The notes under the pieces were generated by a model that worked only from the letters and a program-made list of their open reading frames with translations, did no database searches and had not been told where the DNA came from. A DNA stretch of 64,000 nucleotides from Micromonospora sp. MP36 (GTDB taxonomy: Bacteria; Actinomycetota; Actinomycetes; Mycobacteriales; Micromonosporaceae). Made by a program: the position numbers and the translations under genes. Where the stretch lies: NCBI RefSeq assembly GCF_008119785.1, contig NZ_VSFA01000004.1:186001-250000 (forward strand), written 5' to 3'. This document shows, one piece after another, positions 41,558-49,115 of the stretch. Each line of letters starts with the position of its first letter. Within the stretch, counting starts at the first letter, position 1.

Positions 41558-42836
41558 CTAAGCGTCGCTCCCGACCAGTTGGGCCGGGGCCCGCAGGTAA
41601 CGGATCGCCCGCCGGTGGTGGGTGAACGCGACGTGCAGGTCACCCGCGCCGTCCACCAGCAGCGACGGGTAGCTCAGCTCCCGGTTGATCCCGTCGCGGG
41701 AGTTGTTCGACAGGGCGTACCCGTCGCCGTCGGCCAGCAGTCGGCGCCGCGGCCAGGTCGACCCGTCGTCGGCGGACACGGCGAGGGCCAGGGGTGCGCG
41801 GGGCGCGCCCCAGAAGGCGGTCCGATCATCGTCACCGTCCCCGGCCGATCGCACCTGCGGTACGGCATCAGCGACGATTCCCTGTCCGTCGATCTCGTCG
41901 TAGAGGGAGACCCGCCGGGCGACCGCGTCGCGGCGACTGCTGTCGTTGAAGGCCACGGCGGTCAGGCCGCCGGGCAACGCGACCGCCTGGATGGAGGAGT
42001 TGTTGTTCGGCAGGCTGGTGGGGCGCGGCGGTTCCCAGGTGATCCCGTCCGGCGAGGTGCTTCGGTACACGTGGTCGGCCCAGCGGCTGCGGAAGTACGC
42101 CGTGAGGCTCCCGTCGGGCCGCGGCACGATGTTCATGTGGACTCGTCCGGTCGATGCCGGCACCGGCGCCTCCCGCCAGCTGCCGCCGCCGTCGTCGGAG
42201 AACCACACGCTGCTCGTGTCGTGCTCCCCGCTCCACGCCCGGCCGGCGAGCCGCGGGCAGGCGAAGCCGAGCAGGTCGAGGTTGGTGGCGGAGTGCTGTC
42301 CGGATAGCCCGGTGACCAGCAGGATCGCCGCCACGCCGGCGGCGATCGTCCAGTCTCTGACACCGATCCGTCGGCGGCAGGACGACCGGGGGCTGCCGCA
42401 CGAAGATGCCGCCGTGCGGGGAGGACAGCAGGTCCCGCACCGGCCCCCAGGTGCGGCCCGAGTCGGGCGAGACGCGGGCGCGGACCACCGCGGTGTCCTG
42501 GTCTCCGGCGTGCTGCGCGGTGTGTAGCAGCCACAGCTCGCCGGTGGGCGCGGCGAACAGCACCGGATTCTGCTCCGAGCGGGTGGCGTCGTCGCTGAGC
42601 GGCACCGGATCACTCCACCGGTCGGTGCCGGCCGGCAGGCGGGAGAACCAGACGCTGATGTCGGCCACCCCCTCCTGCGTACCGCCGAACCACACGCAGC
42701 CCAGGTCGCCGTCGGGCAGCACCGCCGGGTTGGCCGCGTGGGACTGCACTGTCCGGGTGGGCAGGTAGGCCTCGCCGGGGCCGTCGGGCCGGGCCCGCAC
42801 CAGCCAATCGGTGGCCAGCGGGGCGGGGGCGCTCAC
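41558..42836 (-). pseudogene. Sialidase (BNR-repeat exo-alpha-sialidase) gene disrupted by a foreign segment
   Basis: The N-terminal part (42836 to about 42376) reads YLPTRTVQSHAANPAVLPDG, FGGTQEGVADISVWFSRLPA and GTFVRQP-like GIFVRQPPVVLP. The C-terminal part (about 42250 to 41558) is in another frame: HDTSSVWFSDDGGGSW, HMNIVPRPDGSLTAYFRSRW and NNNSSIQAVALPGG. Asp-box motifs (SxDxGxTW types) occur in both. Between them, about 42262-42372 encodes WTIAAGVAAILLVTGLSGQH plus SATNLDLLGFA, which looks like a sensor-kinase membrane segment, not sialidase. The gene is therefore interrupted and frame-shifted. Confidence 0.7.
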
Positions 42837-42990
42837 CGCGCACCAGCCGCGGCGCGCAGGTGGTCGGCCGCCGCGCGTTCCAGGTGTACGAGGTCCGAGG
42901 AGACCGTGGCGAAGGTGAAGCCCTCGGCCAGCCGGCGGGCGGCGTCCGCGTCACCGACCGATATACCGCGGCCGGCGACGGGCCGGCTGG
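42833..42990 (-). pseudogene. C-terminal remnant of an HpcH/HpaI-type aldolase
   Basis: About 50 residues before a TGA overlapping the sialidase GTG read ISVGDADAARRLAEGFTFAT then VSSDLVHLERAAADHLRAAA. This is the usual tail of HpcH/HpaI (2-keto-3-deoxy acid) aldolases. The rest of the gene is missing; upstream sequence loses sense near 42990. The stop/start overlap indicates that it once formed an operon with the sialidase gene. Confidence 0.55.
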
Positions 42991-43115
42991 CGTTCGGCGG
43001 CGCCCCGCAACGACGGCGGGCCGGGGCGACGGATGACCGATCTGCTCGTTCAGCCCTATGCAACGTGCAAACGCGGGAGAGTCGGCGCAGAACTGCATGT
43101 ACCGGAGGAGGACCC

Positions 43116-44747
43116 GTGCCACCAACGCACCGGCGGCTGTTGGCGCTGCTCGGGATCGCCGCGGCGGTCCCGCTGGCTGAGGTCCTCGTGCTGGTGCTGG
43201 TCGGGTTCATCACGGCCGAGGGGCTGGCGCCGCAGAGTACGGCGGTCTGGCCGTACGACTCCTACCACGACATGCGCTGGCTGCTCGTCTACCACAACTC
43301 CTGGCTCATGTTCGGCTCCGGGCTGCTGGGTCTGATCGCGCTGCGTGGGCTGCTGTCCGCGACGATAGTCAGCCTGGCCTGGCCAGCGCGCAGCCCACGG
43401 CCGGCGTACCGGGCGCTGCTCCTGCGCAACGTCGGGGTAGCGGCGTTCGGAGCGGTCCTCGTCCTGCCGTACGCCGCCTACGCGATAGCCGCGTCGGTGG
43501 TTTCGCTGTCCTGGTTCCTGTTCTCCGCCCTGATTCCGATGCTGCTGCTCGCCCCCTTCCTGCAGCGGATGTCGGTGGGCCCGGGATGGTGGCGCGGGCT
43601 GCCGTCGATCGAACTGGTCGGCTGGTCGCTGCTCGACTTCGTGGTGATCACCGTTCTCGGCGGGCTGGTGTGGCGCACTCCGGAGGTGTGGACGCCGCTG
43701 GTCACCATCGCCGCCGGCGCGCTCAACGGTCTGCTCTGGCGGCAGACGGTGCGCGCGGCCGTCCTGCAACAGCGGGTACGTTGGGCGCGGATGCCGGTAG
43801 TGCCGATCGTCGTGGTGCTCGCCCTGGCCGTTCCGCTGGCGTCGCAGGTGATCTCCCAGCCCCGCAACCAGGCCAACACCCTCATGGCGCCGATTCTCAA
43901 CCAGCCGCTACCGCCGCAGGTGCCCTACGCGGTGATCGTGCTCGACGGGCACGACTCGGCGTACGACGGCCGGCCCACGGCGGATCCGAACCTGGAGCGG
44001 TTCTCCTACCTCGGCCTGGACTCAGCTGGCCGTCCAATGCCGTACCGGTCGGACGCCACTCACCGGTCGCTGGAATCCAGCTCACAGCTGCTCGCCGCGC
44101 AGATCGAGACGCTCCACCGGCGGACCGGACGGCCGATCGCCCTGGTCGCACGGAGCGAGGGGGTGATGGTGGCCCGCACCTACCTGCGGGACCGGCCTGA
44201 CTCTCCGGTGCGGGCGCTGGTGATGTTCAGCCCGCTGGTCCGCGCCGGGCGAACCTACTATCCCCCACCGGAGGCCAATGCCGGCTGGGGGCTGGCCGCC
44301 GGGTGGCTGCTGCGGGTGATGTTCAAGGTGACGACCATCGGCAACCGGGCTGCCAGCACACCCGACGAGCCGTTCGTCCGCTCACTGCTGGACGGGGCGA
44401 CCTTCTACCGCTACCAGATCCTGTGCCCGGTCCCGGGCGTACGTGTTGTCGCCTTCCTGCCGACGGTGAGCGCCGCCGAGGCCCCACCCGGCCAGAAGCT
44501 CCAAATCCCGGTGGTCGAGGTACCGACCTTCCACGCGGGAATCATCGGCCGAAAGGGCACCGACGACGTGCTGATCAGCTTCCTCGCCGGCGCGAACGTC
44601 AACCACCCTCGCCGCGAGTTCGGCCCGCTCCAGCAACTGGGGGATGCCTGGCATGCCCCCGCCCTGGCGATCCAGCTGAACCCGGTATGGCGGCCCACCG
44701 CGCCACCCGGCCCGCCGTTCAGCATGGCCCGCTTCTGCGCCAAGTAA
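43116..44747 (+). CDS. Membrane protein with C-terminal alpha/beta-hydrolase-like domain
   Basis: The 543-residue protein starts at a GTG preceded by GGAGGAG. Residues 1-250 hold about six or seven hydrophobic segments. Residues 270-543 look like a soluble alpha/beta hydrolase: YAVIVLDGHDSAYDGRPTAD, a nucleophile-elbow-like IALVARSEGVMVARTYL (Ser in R-S-E-G), VRALVMFSPLVRAG, and a late VPTFHAGIIGRKGTDDVL with Asp and His candidates. I do not recognise a named family. The topology suggests the hydrolase domain is tethered to the membrane. It is convergent with the GHL10 gene. Confidence 0.6.
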   Translation: MPPTHRRLLALLGIAAAVPLAEVLVLVLVGFITAEGLAPQSTAVWPYDSYHDMRWLLVYHNSWLMFGSGLLGLIALRGLLSATIVSLAWPARSPRPAYRALLLRNVGVAAFGAVLVLPYAAYAIAASVVSLSWFLFSALIPMLLLAPFLQRMSVGPGWWRGLPSIELVGWSLLDFVVITVLGGLVWRTPEVWTPLVTIAAGALNGLLWRQTVRAAVLQQRVRWARMPVVPIVVVLALAVPLASQVISQPRNQANTLMAPILNQPLPPQVPYAVIVLDGHDSAYDGRPTADPNLERFSYLGLDSAGRPMPYRSDATHRSLESSSQLLAAQIETLHRRTGRPIALVARSEGVMVARTYLRDRPDSPVRALVMFSPLVRAGRTYYPPPEANAGWGLAAGWLLRVMFKVTTIGNRAASTPDEPFVRSLLDGATFYRYQILCPVPGVRVVAFLPTVSAAEAPPGQKLQIPVVEVPTFHAGIIGRKGTDDVLISFLAGANVNHPRREFGPLQQLGDAWHAPALAIQLNPVWRPTAPPGPPFSMARFCAK

Positions 44748-44763
44748 GAGATCCTCAGGTCTT

Positions 44764-46407
44764 CTACCTCGCGGCGACCGACATCGGCGCGCTCAGCCGG
44801 CCCTCGTTCCCGCTGCGGTCCAGCCCGGACACACAGTAGGACAGGGAGGGGCCGGCCGGGGCGGTGCGGTCGACCCAGCCGTCACCTCGGGCGGTGCCGA
44901 CGAGCCGGGCCGCGTCGCCGTCCACCCGGTAGACGGCGAAGCTCGTCGCACCGTCCCCGCGCCAGGTCAGCGCCACCCCGCCGCCGTCCGCACGGCGTAC
45001 GCCCGTGACCGCGGGCGCGGCCGGTGGCGCTGCCGGTAGCTGCGCCATCGTGGGCACCAGCGCCCGGCCGGCGTAGTGCGCCTCGCTGTACCGGCTGACC
45101 GCCCCGAGTTTGTCTGCGCGCACCTGCTTGGCGCTGAAGTGCACGCTTCCGCTCACTCCGTGCCGCCGGTTGAGGGCGAGCTGGCGGTCCAGTTCGGCCG
45201 GGTCACGCCAGGCGCCGCGCTCGCCCACCCGGTAGTCGGCCTGGCCGATGTAGAGCTGCACCCGGGTACCCCGCACCGTCGCCACCCACCACGGCAGCAG
45301 CTTCGCGTAGTCGGCCTTGCCGAACCCGATGTGCCAGTAGAGCTGCGGCACGACGTAGTCCAGCCACTGCTCCCGTACCCACAGTCGGGTGTCCGCGTAG
45401 ATGTCGTCGTAGCTCTGCAAGCCGGCCGTCGCCGAGCCGGCCGGGTCGGTGCGCTTGTTACGCCAGATACCGAACGGGCTGATGCCGAACTTCACCCACG
45501 GCTTGATCGCCTTGATCCGCTCGCTCATCTCCCGGACCAGCGTGTTCACGTTGTCCCGGCGCCAGGCGTGCTTGTCCGCGAACCCCCGGCCGTAGCGGGC
45601 GAACGCCGCGCCGTCGGGAAAGTCCTGACCGGCCTCCGGGTATGGATAGAAGAAGTCGTCGAAGTGCACCCCGTCGACGTCGTACCGCTGGACCGCCTCC
45701 AGCATCGAGTCCTCGACGAACTTGCGTGCCTCCGGAATCCCGGGGTTGAAGTAGAGGCGGCTGCCGGGCCGGTCGGCGCTGGGATAGGTCACCGCCCAGT
45801 CGCGGTGCTGGCGCAGCGGATGGGTCGGGGCGAGCTGGTCCAGTCGCGGGCCCGGCCCGCCCACCGTGGCCGGCTGCCCACCCCGGTAGGGGTTGAACCA
45901 GGCGTGGAACTCCAGGTTGCGGGCGTGCGCCTCGGCGACCATGAACTCCATCGGGTCCCAGCCCGGGTCGCGGCCGTCGCGGCTTCCGGTCAGCCACTCC
46001 GACCAGGGCGCGTACCTGGACGGCCAGAGCGCGTCCCCGCTCGGCCGCACGTGCACGAACACCGCGTTGTGGTTGCGCCGCACGGCCAGGTCCAGCCAGC
46101 CCCGGAACTCCGCCCGCACCGTCTCGGCGGGCAGCCCGCGCCGGCTCGGCCAGTCGATGTTGTTCACCGTCGTGATCCACATGCCGCGCAACTCCCGGGG
46201 AGCCCGGACCGGCCGGCCCGCGCAGACCGGCGTGCCGGACGCCGGACCCAAGGCAGCCACGTCGCCCGCCACCGGTGCCCCGCCAACCCGATCCCGCAGC
46301 GACCAGGCGCCCACCGCAAGCACCACGGCGAGCGCGGCGACCACGGCGACGAGCGCGCGGGTACGACGGCGGCGGGACGTGGGAGTGAGCGGACCGGCGG
46401 CGGGCAT
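44764..46407 (-). CDS. GHL10-type (glycosyl-hydrolase-like family 10) extracellular glycosidase
   Basis: The 547-residue protein has a membrane anchor or signal (RRRRTRALVAVVAALAVVLA). A catalytic TIM-barrel (about 70-400) follows, with ELRGMWITTVNNIDWPSRRG, NAVFVHVRPSGDALWPSRYA, WDPMEFMVAEAHARNLEFHA and VDGVHFDDFFYPYPEAGQDF. The last of these carries the acidic active-site pair typical of DUF187/GHL10. A C-terminal fibronectin-III-like domain (PAVTGVRRADGGGVALTWRG) ends the protein. Substrates for GHL10 include peptidoglycan-like or bacterial glycans. It is convergent with the membrane hydrolase gene. Confidence 0.88.
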   Translation of the reverse strand: MPAAGPLTPTSRRRRTRALVAVVAALAVVLAVGAWSLRDRVGGAPVAGDVAALGPASGTPVCAGRPVRAPRELRGMWITTVNNIDWPSRRGLPAETVRAEFRGWLDLAVRRNHNAVFVHVRPSGDALWPSRYAPWSEWLTGSRDGRDPGWDPMEFMVAEAHARNLEFHAWFNPYRGGQPATVGGPGPRLDQLAPTHPLRQHRDWAVTYPSADRPGSRLYFNPGIPEARKFVEDSMLEAVQRYDVDGVHFDDFFYPYPEAGQDFPDGAAFARYGRGFADKHAWRRDNVNTLVREMSERIKAIKPWVKFGISPFGIWRNKRTDPAGSATAGLQSYDDIYADTRLWVREQWLDYVVPQLYWHIGFGKADYAKLLPWWVATVRGTRVQLYIGQADYRVGERGAWRDPAELDRQLALNRRHGVSGSVHFSAKQVRADKLGAVSRYSEAHYAGRALVPTMAQLPAAPPAAPAVTGVRRADGGGVALTWRGDGATSFAVYRVDGDAARLVGTARGDGWVDRTAPAGPSLSYCVSGLDRSGNEGRLSAPMSVAAR

Positions 46408-46731
46408 TGATCCAGTCTGCCCGGCGCCGCCCGCCGGATGAACCGAATGGGCCGTTACTTAACGACCAGCTAAGGCGAGCCCGCCGACGCCTGCCGCTAC
46501 GGCGCCACCCCGGTTGACTAACCTGACCGCCGTGACCACCATCGAGCAGCTTGAGTTCGATGTGTGGCCGGATCCCGGTCCGGACGCCTCGTTCCTCGTC
46601 AGGCGTTGCTGGGAACTACAACGCAAGCCGCTGGCCGGGTTCACGGTCGAAGATCTGCGCATCATGCTCGGCCAGGAGATCGGCGTGCCGGCTCTGCTGC
46701 CCATCGCGGTGCAGGTCCTGCTCCGCGATCC

Positions 46732-46796
46732 GTTGCTGATCTTCTAGTCGAGTATCAGTATTCCGGGTGTTTCCACTCGGAAGGTCCGTGACGGTG
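46732..46796 (-). ncRNA. Right end and predicted guide RNA tail of IS607 TnpB, copy 1
   Basis: After the tnpB stop the reverse strand contains the hairpin CCGAGTG-GAAA-CACCCGG with a GNRA loop and ends GATCAGCAACGG at the element edge. By family analogy the guide RNA uses this as scaffold and the next bases outside, ATCGCGGAGCAGGACC in the immunity gene, as guide. The scaffold is nearly identical in copy 2; the guides differ. Confidence 0.5.
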
Positions 46797-48248
46797 TCAC
46801 CGAAGCGTGAGAGCTTGGGTGTCCTGATGACGGTCTCGCGTTTCCTTCTGCCGTTGGTGCGGCAGGGTTGCGCCACCTGCCCGCTCACCCGTGGCCTTGC
46901 GGCTGCGGGTGGTGGCGCGGGTCTTGCGGTCGGCTCGACGCGGGTTCGACGCTTGCGCGTCCTGGTCTCCGGCCACTCCGGTACCAGTTGTTACGGCCGC
47001 CGCGAGGGCGGCGAGGTTGCGGGCTGCGTTCTCGTCCCGGTCGATGACCAGGCCGCAGGCGTCGCAGGTGAAGACTCGGACGTGCAGCGGCAGTTTGGCT
47101 TTCACCACGCGGCAGTTCGAGCAGGTTTTGGACGACGGGTACCAGCGGTTGGCGACGACGGTTTCGCCGCCGGCCCAGCCGGTCTTATAGGTGATCTGGC
47201 GGCGGACCTCAGCGAACCCGGCGTCGGCGATCTTGCGGGCCAGGCGGCGGTTACGGAGCATGCCGGCCACGTTGAGGTCTTCGACCACGACGGTGGCGTA
47301 CTCGGCGGTGATGGCGGTGGTGAGTTGGTGCAGGCCGTCCTGCCGCAGATTCGCCACCCGGTGGTGCACGCGGTTACGTTCGGCGTTGGCGATCGCCCAC
47401 CGCCTGGACGGCTTGCGCCCGGCGCGCCGGTCCGGACCCTGACGGCGGGAGACCCGGCGAGAGAGCCGCTTGAGGTGCTTGAGCGCGCCGTCGTAGTGCG
47501 CCGGGTTCGGCACGTACCGGACCTCACCCGCCGAGTCAGCCATCACGGCGAGGCACTTGACGCCGAGATCCACGCCTACCACAACGCCGGGCCGGGCGGC
47601 GGTACGCGCGTTCTTGCTGACCTCGACCTGCAACGAGCAGAACCACCGGCCCCGCTCGAACCTGACGGTGGCCGACAGGACGCGGGCGCTACCGTTCGCG
47701 ATACGGCGTTGCAGCTTGCGGGTGGATTCGTGGGTGCGGATCGTGCCGAGCCGGGGCAGGGTCACGTGGCGGCGGTCCGCCTCGACACGGATCGTGCCGG
47801 TGGTGAACCGGCAGGCGAGCCGCGCGGTGTGCTTGGACTTCCGCCGGGGCATGCCCACGCGCTTGCCTTTACGCTTGCCCTGCTTGGACTTGGCGTAGTT
47901 GTCGAACGCCGCCGCCGCGTTCGCCAGACCCGTGCTGTACGCCTCCTTGGAGTTCTCCTCCCACCAACCAGCAAAACGTGGGTCGGTCTTCTTGACCTCG
48001 TTGAACACCTTCCGCAGCGTCGGCAGCGACCACGGCCGCCACGGCGTCAGTTCCTCTTCGGCGATGCCGTACGACTCCTCCGCCTTCCGTTGCCACCACG
48101 ACGCCACAACCCAGCCGACGGCCCAGTTGTAGGCGGCCCGCGCCGCACCGCAGTGCGACCGAAGCGCCTTCTCCTGCACCGCGCCCGGATCAAGCGCGAA
48201 CCGGTAGGCCTGCACCACGAAACCCGGCCGCGGCTGGAACTTCTTCAC
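46797..48248 (-). CDS. tnpB: TnpB RNA-guided nuclease of IS607-family element, copy 1
   Basis: The 483-residue TnpB starts MKKFQPRPGFVVQAYRFALD. RuvC segments are VVVGVDLGVKCLAVMAD, EYATVVVEDLNVAGMLRN and VIDRDENAARNLAAL, giving the Asp-Glu-Asp set. The zinc ribbon is SKTCSNCRVVKAKL and FTCDACG. A basic C-terminal tail rich in Thr and Arg follows. It overlaps tnpA by 4 bases. It differs from copy 2 by a handful of residues (for example Ala/Val in YKTGW[AV]GGETVV), which indicates recent duplication. Confidence 0.95.
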   Translation of the reverse strand: MKKFQPRPGFVVQAYRFALDPGAVQEKALRSHCGAARAAYNWAVGWVVASWWQRKAEESYGIAEEELTPWRPWSLPTLRKVFNEVKKTDPRFAGWWEENSKEAYSTGLANAAAAFDNYAKSKQGKRKGKRVGMPRRKSKHTARLACRFTTGTIRVEADRRHVTLPRLGTIRTHESTRKLQRRIANGSARVLSATVRFERGRWFCSLQVEVSKNARTAARPGVVVGVDLGVKCLAVMADSAGEVRYVPNPAHYDGALKHLKRLSRRVSRRQGPDRRAGRKPSRRWAIANAERNRVHHRVANLRQDGLHQLTTAITAEYATVVVEDLNVAGMLRNRRLARKIADAGFAEVRRQITYKTGWAGGETVVANRWYPSSKTCSNCRVVKAKLPLHVRVFTCDACGLVIDRDENAARNLAALAAAVTTGTGVAGDQDAQASNPRRADRKTRATTRSRKATGERAGGATLPHQRQKETRDRHQDTQALTLR

Positions 48249-48817
48249 CCGGCGTCCTCACCGGTCGCCACCGCCACCGCCCGGGCCGCACGGTTCTTCG
48301 CCACCCGCTGCCCGTACAGCCGGGCACACAACGAGGTCAGCACCTCGGTGACGTCCCGAACCAGGTCGCCGGTGGTCTCCTGTGAGCTCAGGACAACCAC
48401 ACGCCGCCCAGTCGCGGACAACGCGGATTCCAACTGTTCGACACCGAACCCGGCAAGCCGACCCCGGTGCTCGACCACGATCACTGCAGCGGTCGGGTCA
48501 GCCAGGACCCGGTGCAGCTTGCGCCGCTTGCCATTGAGCCCGGAACCGATCTCCTTGACGACCTCACCAACGGCGAGGCCCTGCGCGTTGGCGCCTTCCA
48601 CAACCCGTATGGCCTGACGGTCCAGGTCATCCTTCTGTTCGGCCGAGGAGACACGGCAGTACGCGACGACGCGACCTTCGGCGCTCGCGGGCTCGGTCAC
48701 GATCCACGTTCCGGAGGGCGCCTGGCGGACGGGGACGGGCATCTTGCCGTCCTTCACCCATCGCCAGGCGGTCTGATAGCTCACCCCCTGCTGGCGAGCC
48801 CACTCCGAAAGCTTCAC
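48245..48817 (-). CDS. tnpA: IS607-family serine recombinase transposase
   Basis: The 190-residue protein has a MerR-like N-terminal DNA-binding domain (KLSEWARQQGVSYQTAWRWV, KDGKMPVPVRQ). The small serine recombinase domain has YCRVSSAEQKDDLDRQ with the nucleophile Ser, and IVVEHRGRLAGFGVEQLE with the conserved Arg. This order, HTH first, is the IS607 TnpA arrangement. It catalyses insertion at GG dinucleotides through a circular intermediate. Its stop overlaps the tnpB start. It appears intact. Confidence 0.95.
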   Translation of the reverse strand: MKLSEWARQQGVSYQTAWRWVKDGKMPVPVRQAPSGTWIVTEPASAEGRVVAYCRVSSAEQKDDLDRQAIRVVEGANAQGLAVGEVVKEIGSGLNGKRRKLHRVLADPTAAVIVVEHRGRLAGFGVEQLESALSATGRRVVVLSSQETTGDLVRDVTEVLTSLCARLYGQRVAKNRAARAVAVATGEDAG

Positions 48818-48837
48818 ACGGCCATGATAGGCGACGA

Positions 48838-48851
48838 GACATGACCATGTC
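48838..48851. promoter_or_regulatory. Inverted repeat at the left end of IS607 copy 1
   Basis: GACATG-AC-CATGTC is a perfect 6-bp inverted repeat 20 bases upstream of the tnpA start, beside an AT-rich TATAAAATGG stretch whose reverse strand gives TATAGT, a -10 candidate for tnpA. It may be a TnpA binding site or operator. Confidence 0.45.
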
Positions 48852-49115
48852 TGACTATAAAATGGCGAACAGCCGTCAGCCCCTGGCCGAGAGCGACTAC
48901 TACCCGGGCGACCTGCTCGCCAACGTGCTGCGGCTACCGGACGGCATGGTCGAAGCTACGCGCGGAACGGGAACGACTGGCAACGGTCCTGGCTGAGTTC
49001 GTCGCCAAACCCCCGTACGCCGATCCTGACCTTCGGCGGCGCGACCCGGACCGACTGCTTCGCGACGCGATCCTGCGGTTTCTCGGTCGTTGACAGCCGG
49101 TCCGGTCCGTACCCG

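Larger units (their letters stand above)
46730..48881 (-). mobile_element. IS607-family insertion sequence, copy 1 (complete)
   Basis: The element holds tnpA (serine recombinase) and tnpB with an ATGA-type overlap. On the plus strand it is bounded by CC at 46730-46731 and CC at 48880-48881 (GG on the coding strand), the core dinucleotide expected for IS607. Deleting one core plus the interior (2,150 bases) restores GAT CCC CTG GCC in the immunity gene, so no target duplication beyond the core exists. The right terminus (46732-46796) matches the second copy at 62.4 kb. Confidence 0.85.
46532..49093 (+). pseudogene. CDI-type immunity protein gene split by an IS607-family element
   Basis: The first part (GTG 46532 to 46731) reads VTTIEQLEFDVWPDPGPDAS, CWELQRKPLAGFTVEDLRIM and LGQEIGVPALLPIAVQVLLR, the pattern of contact-dependent growth inhibition system immunity proteins. 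The second part resumes at 48880 with PLAESDYYPGDLLANVLRLP, exactly in frame once the element is removed. A later frameshift near 48945 separates it from WSKLRAERERLATVLAEFVA and AILRFLGR ending at a TGA (49091-49093). A -10-like TAACCT lies 7 bases before the GTG, so the original message may be leaderless. Confidence 0.65.

Noticed and set aside
48467..48844. Plus-strand frame opposite tnpA
   Set aside because: It is antisense to a complete serine recombinase gene with catalytic motifs.
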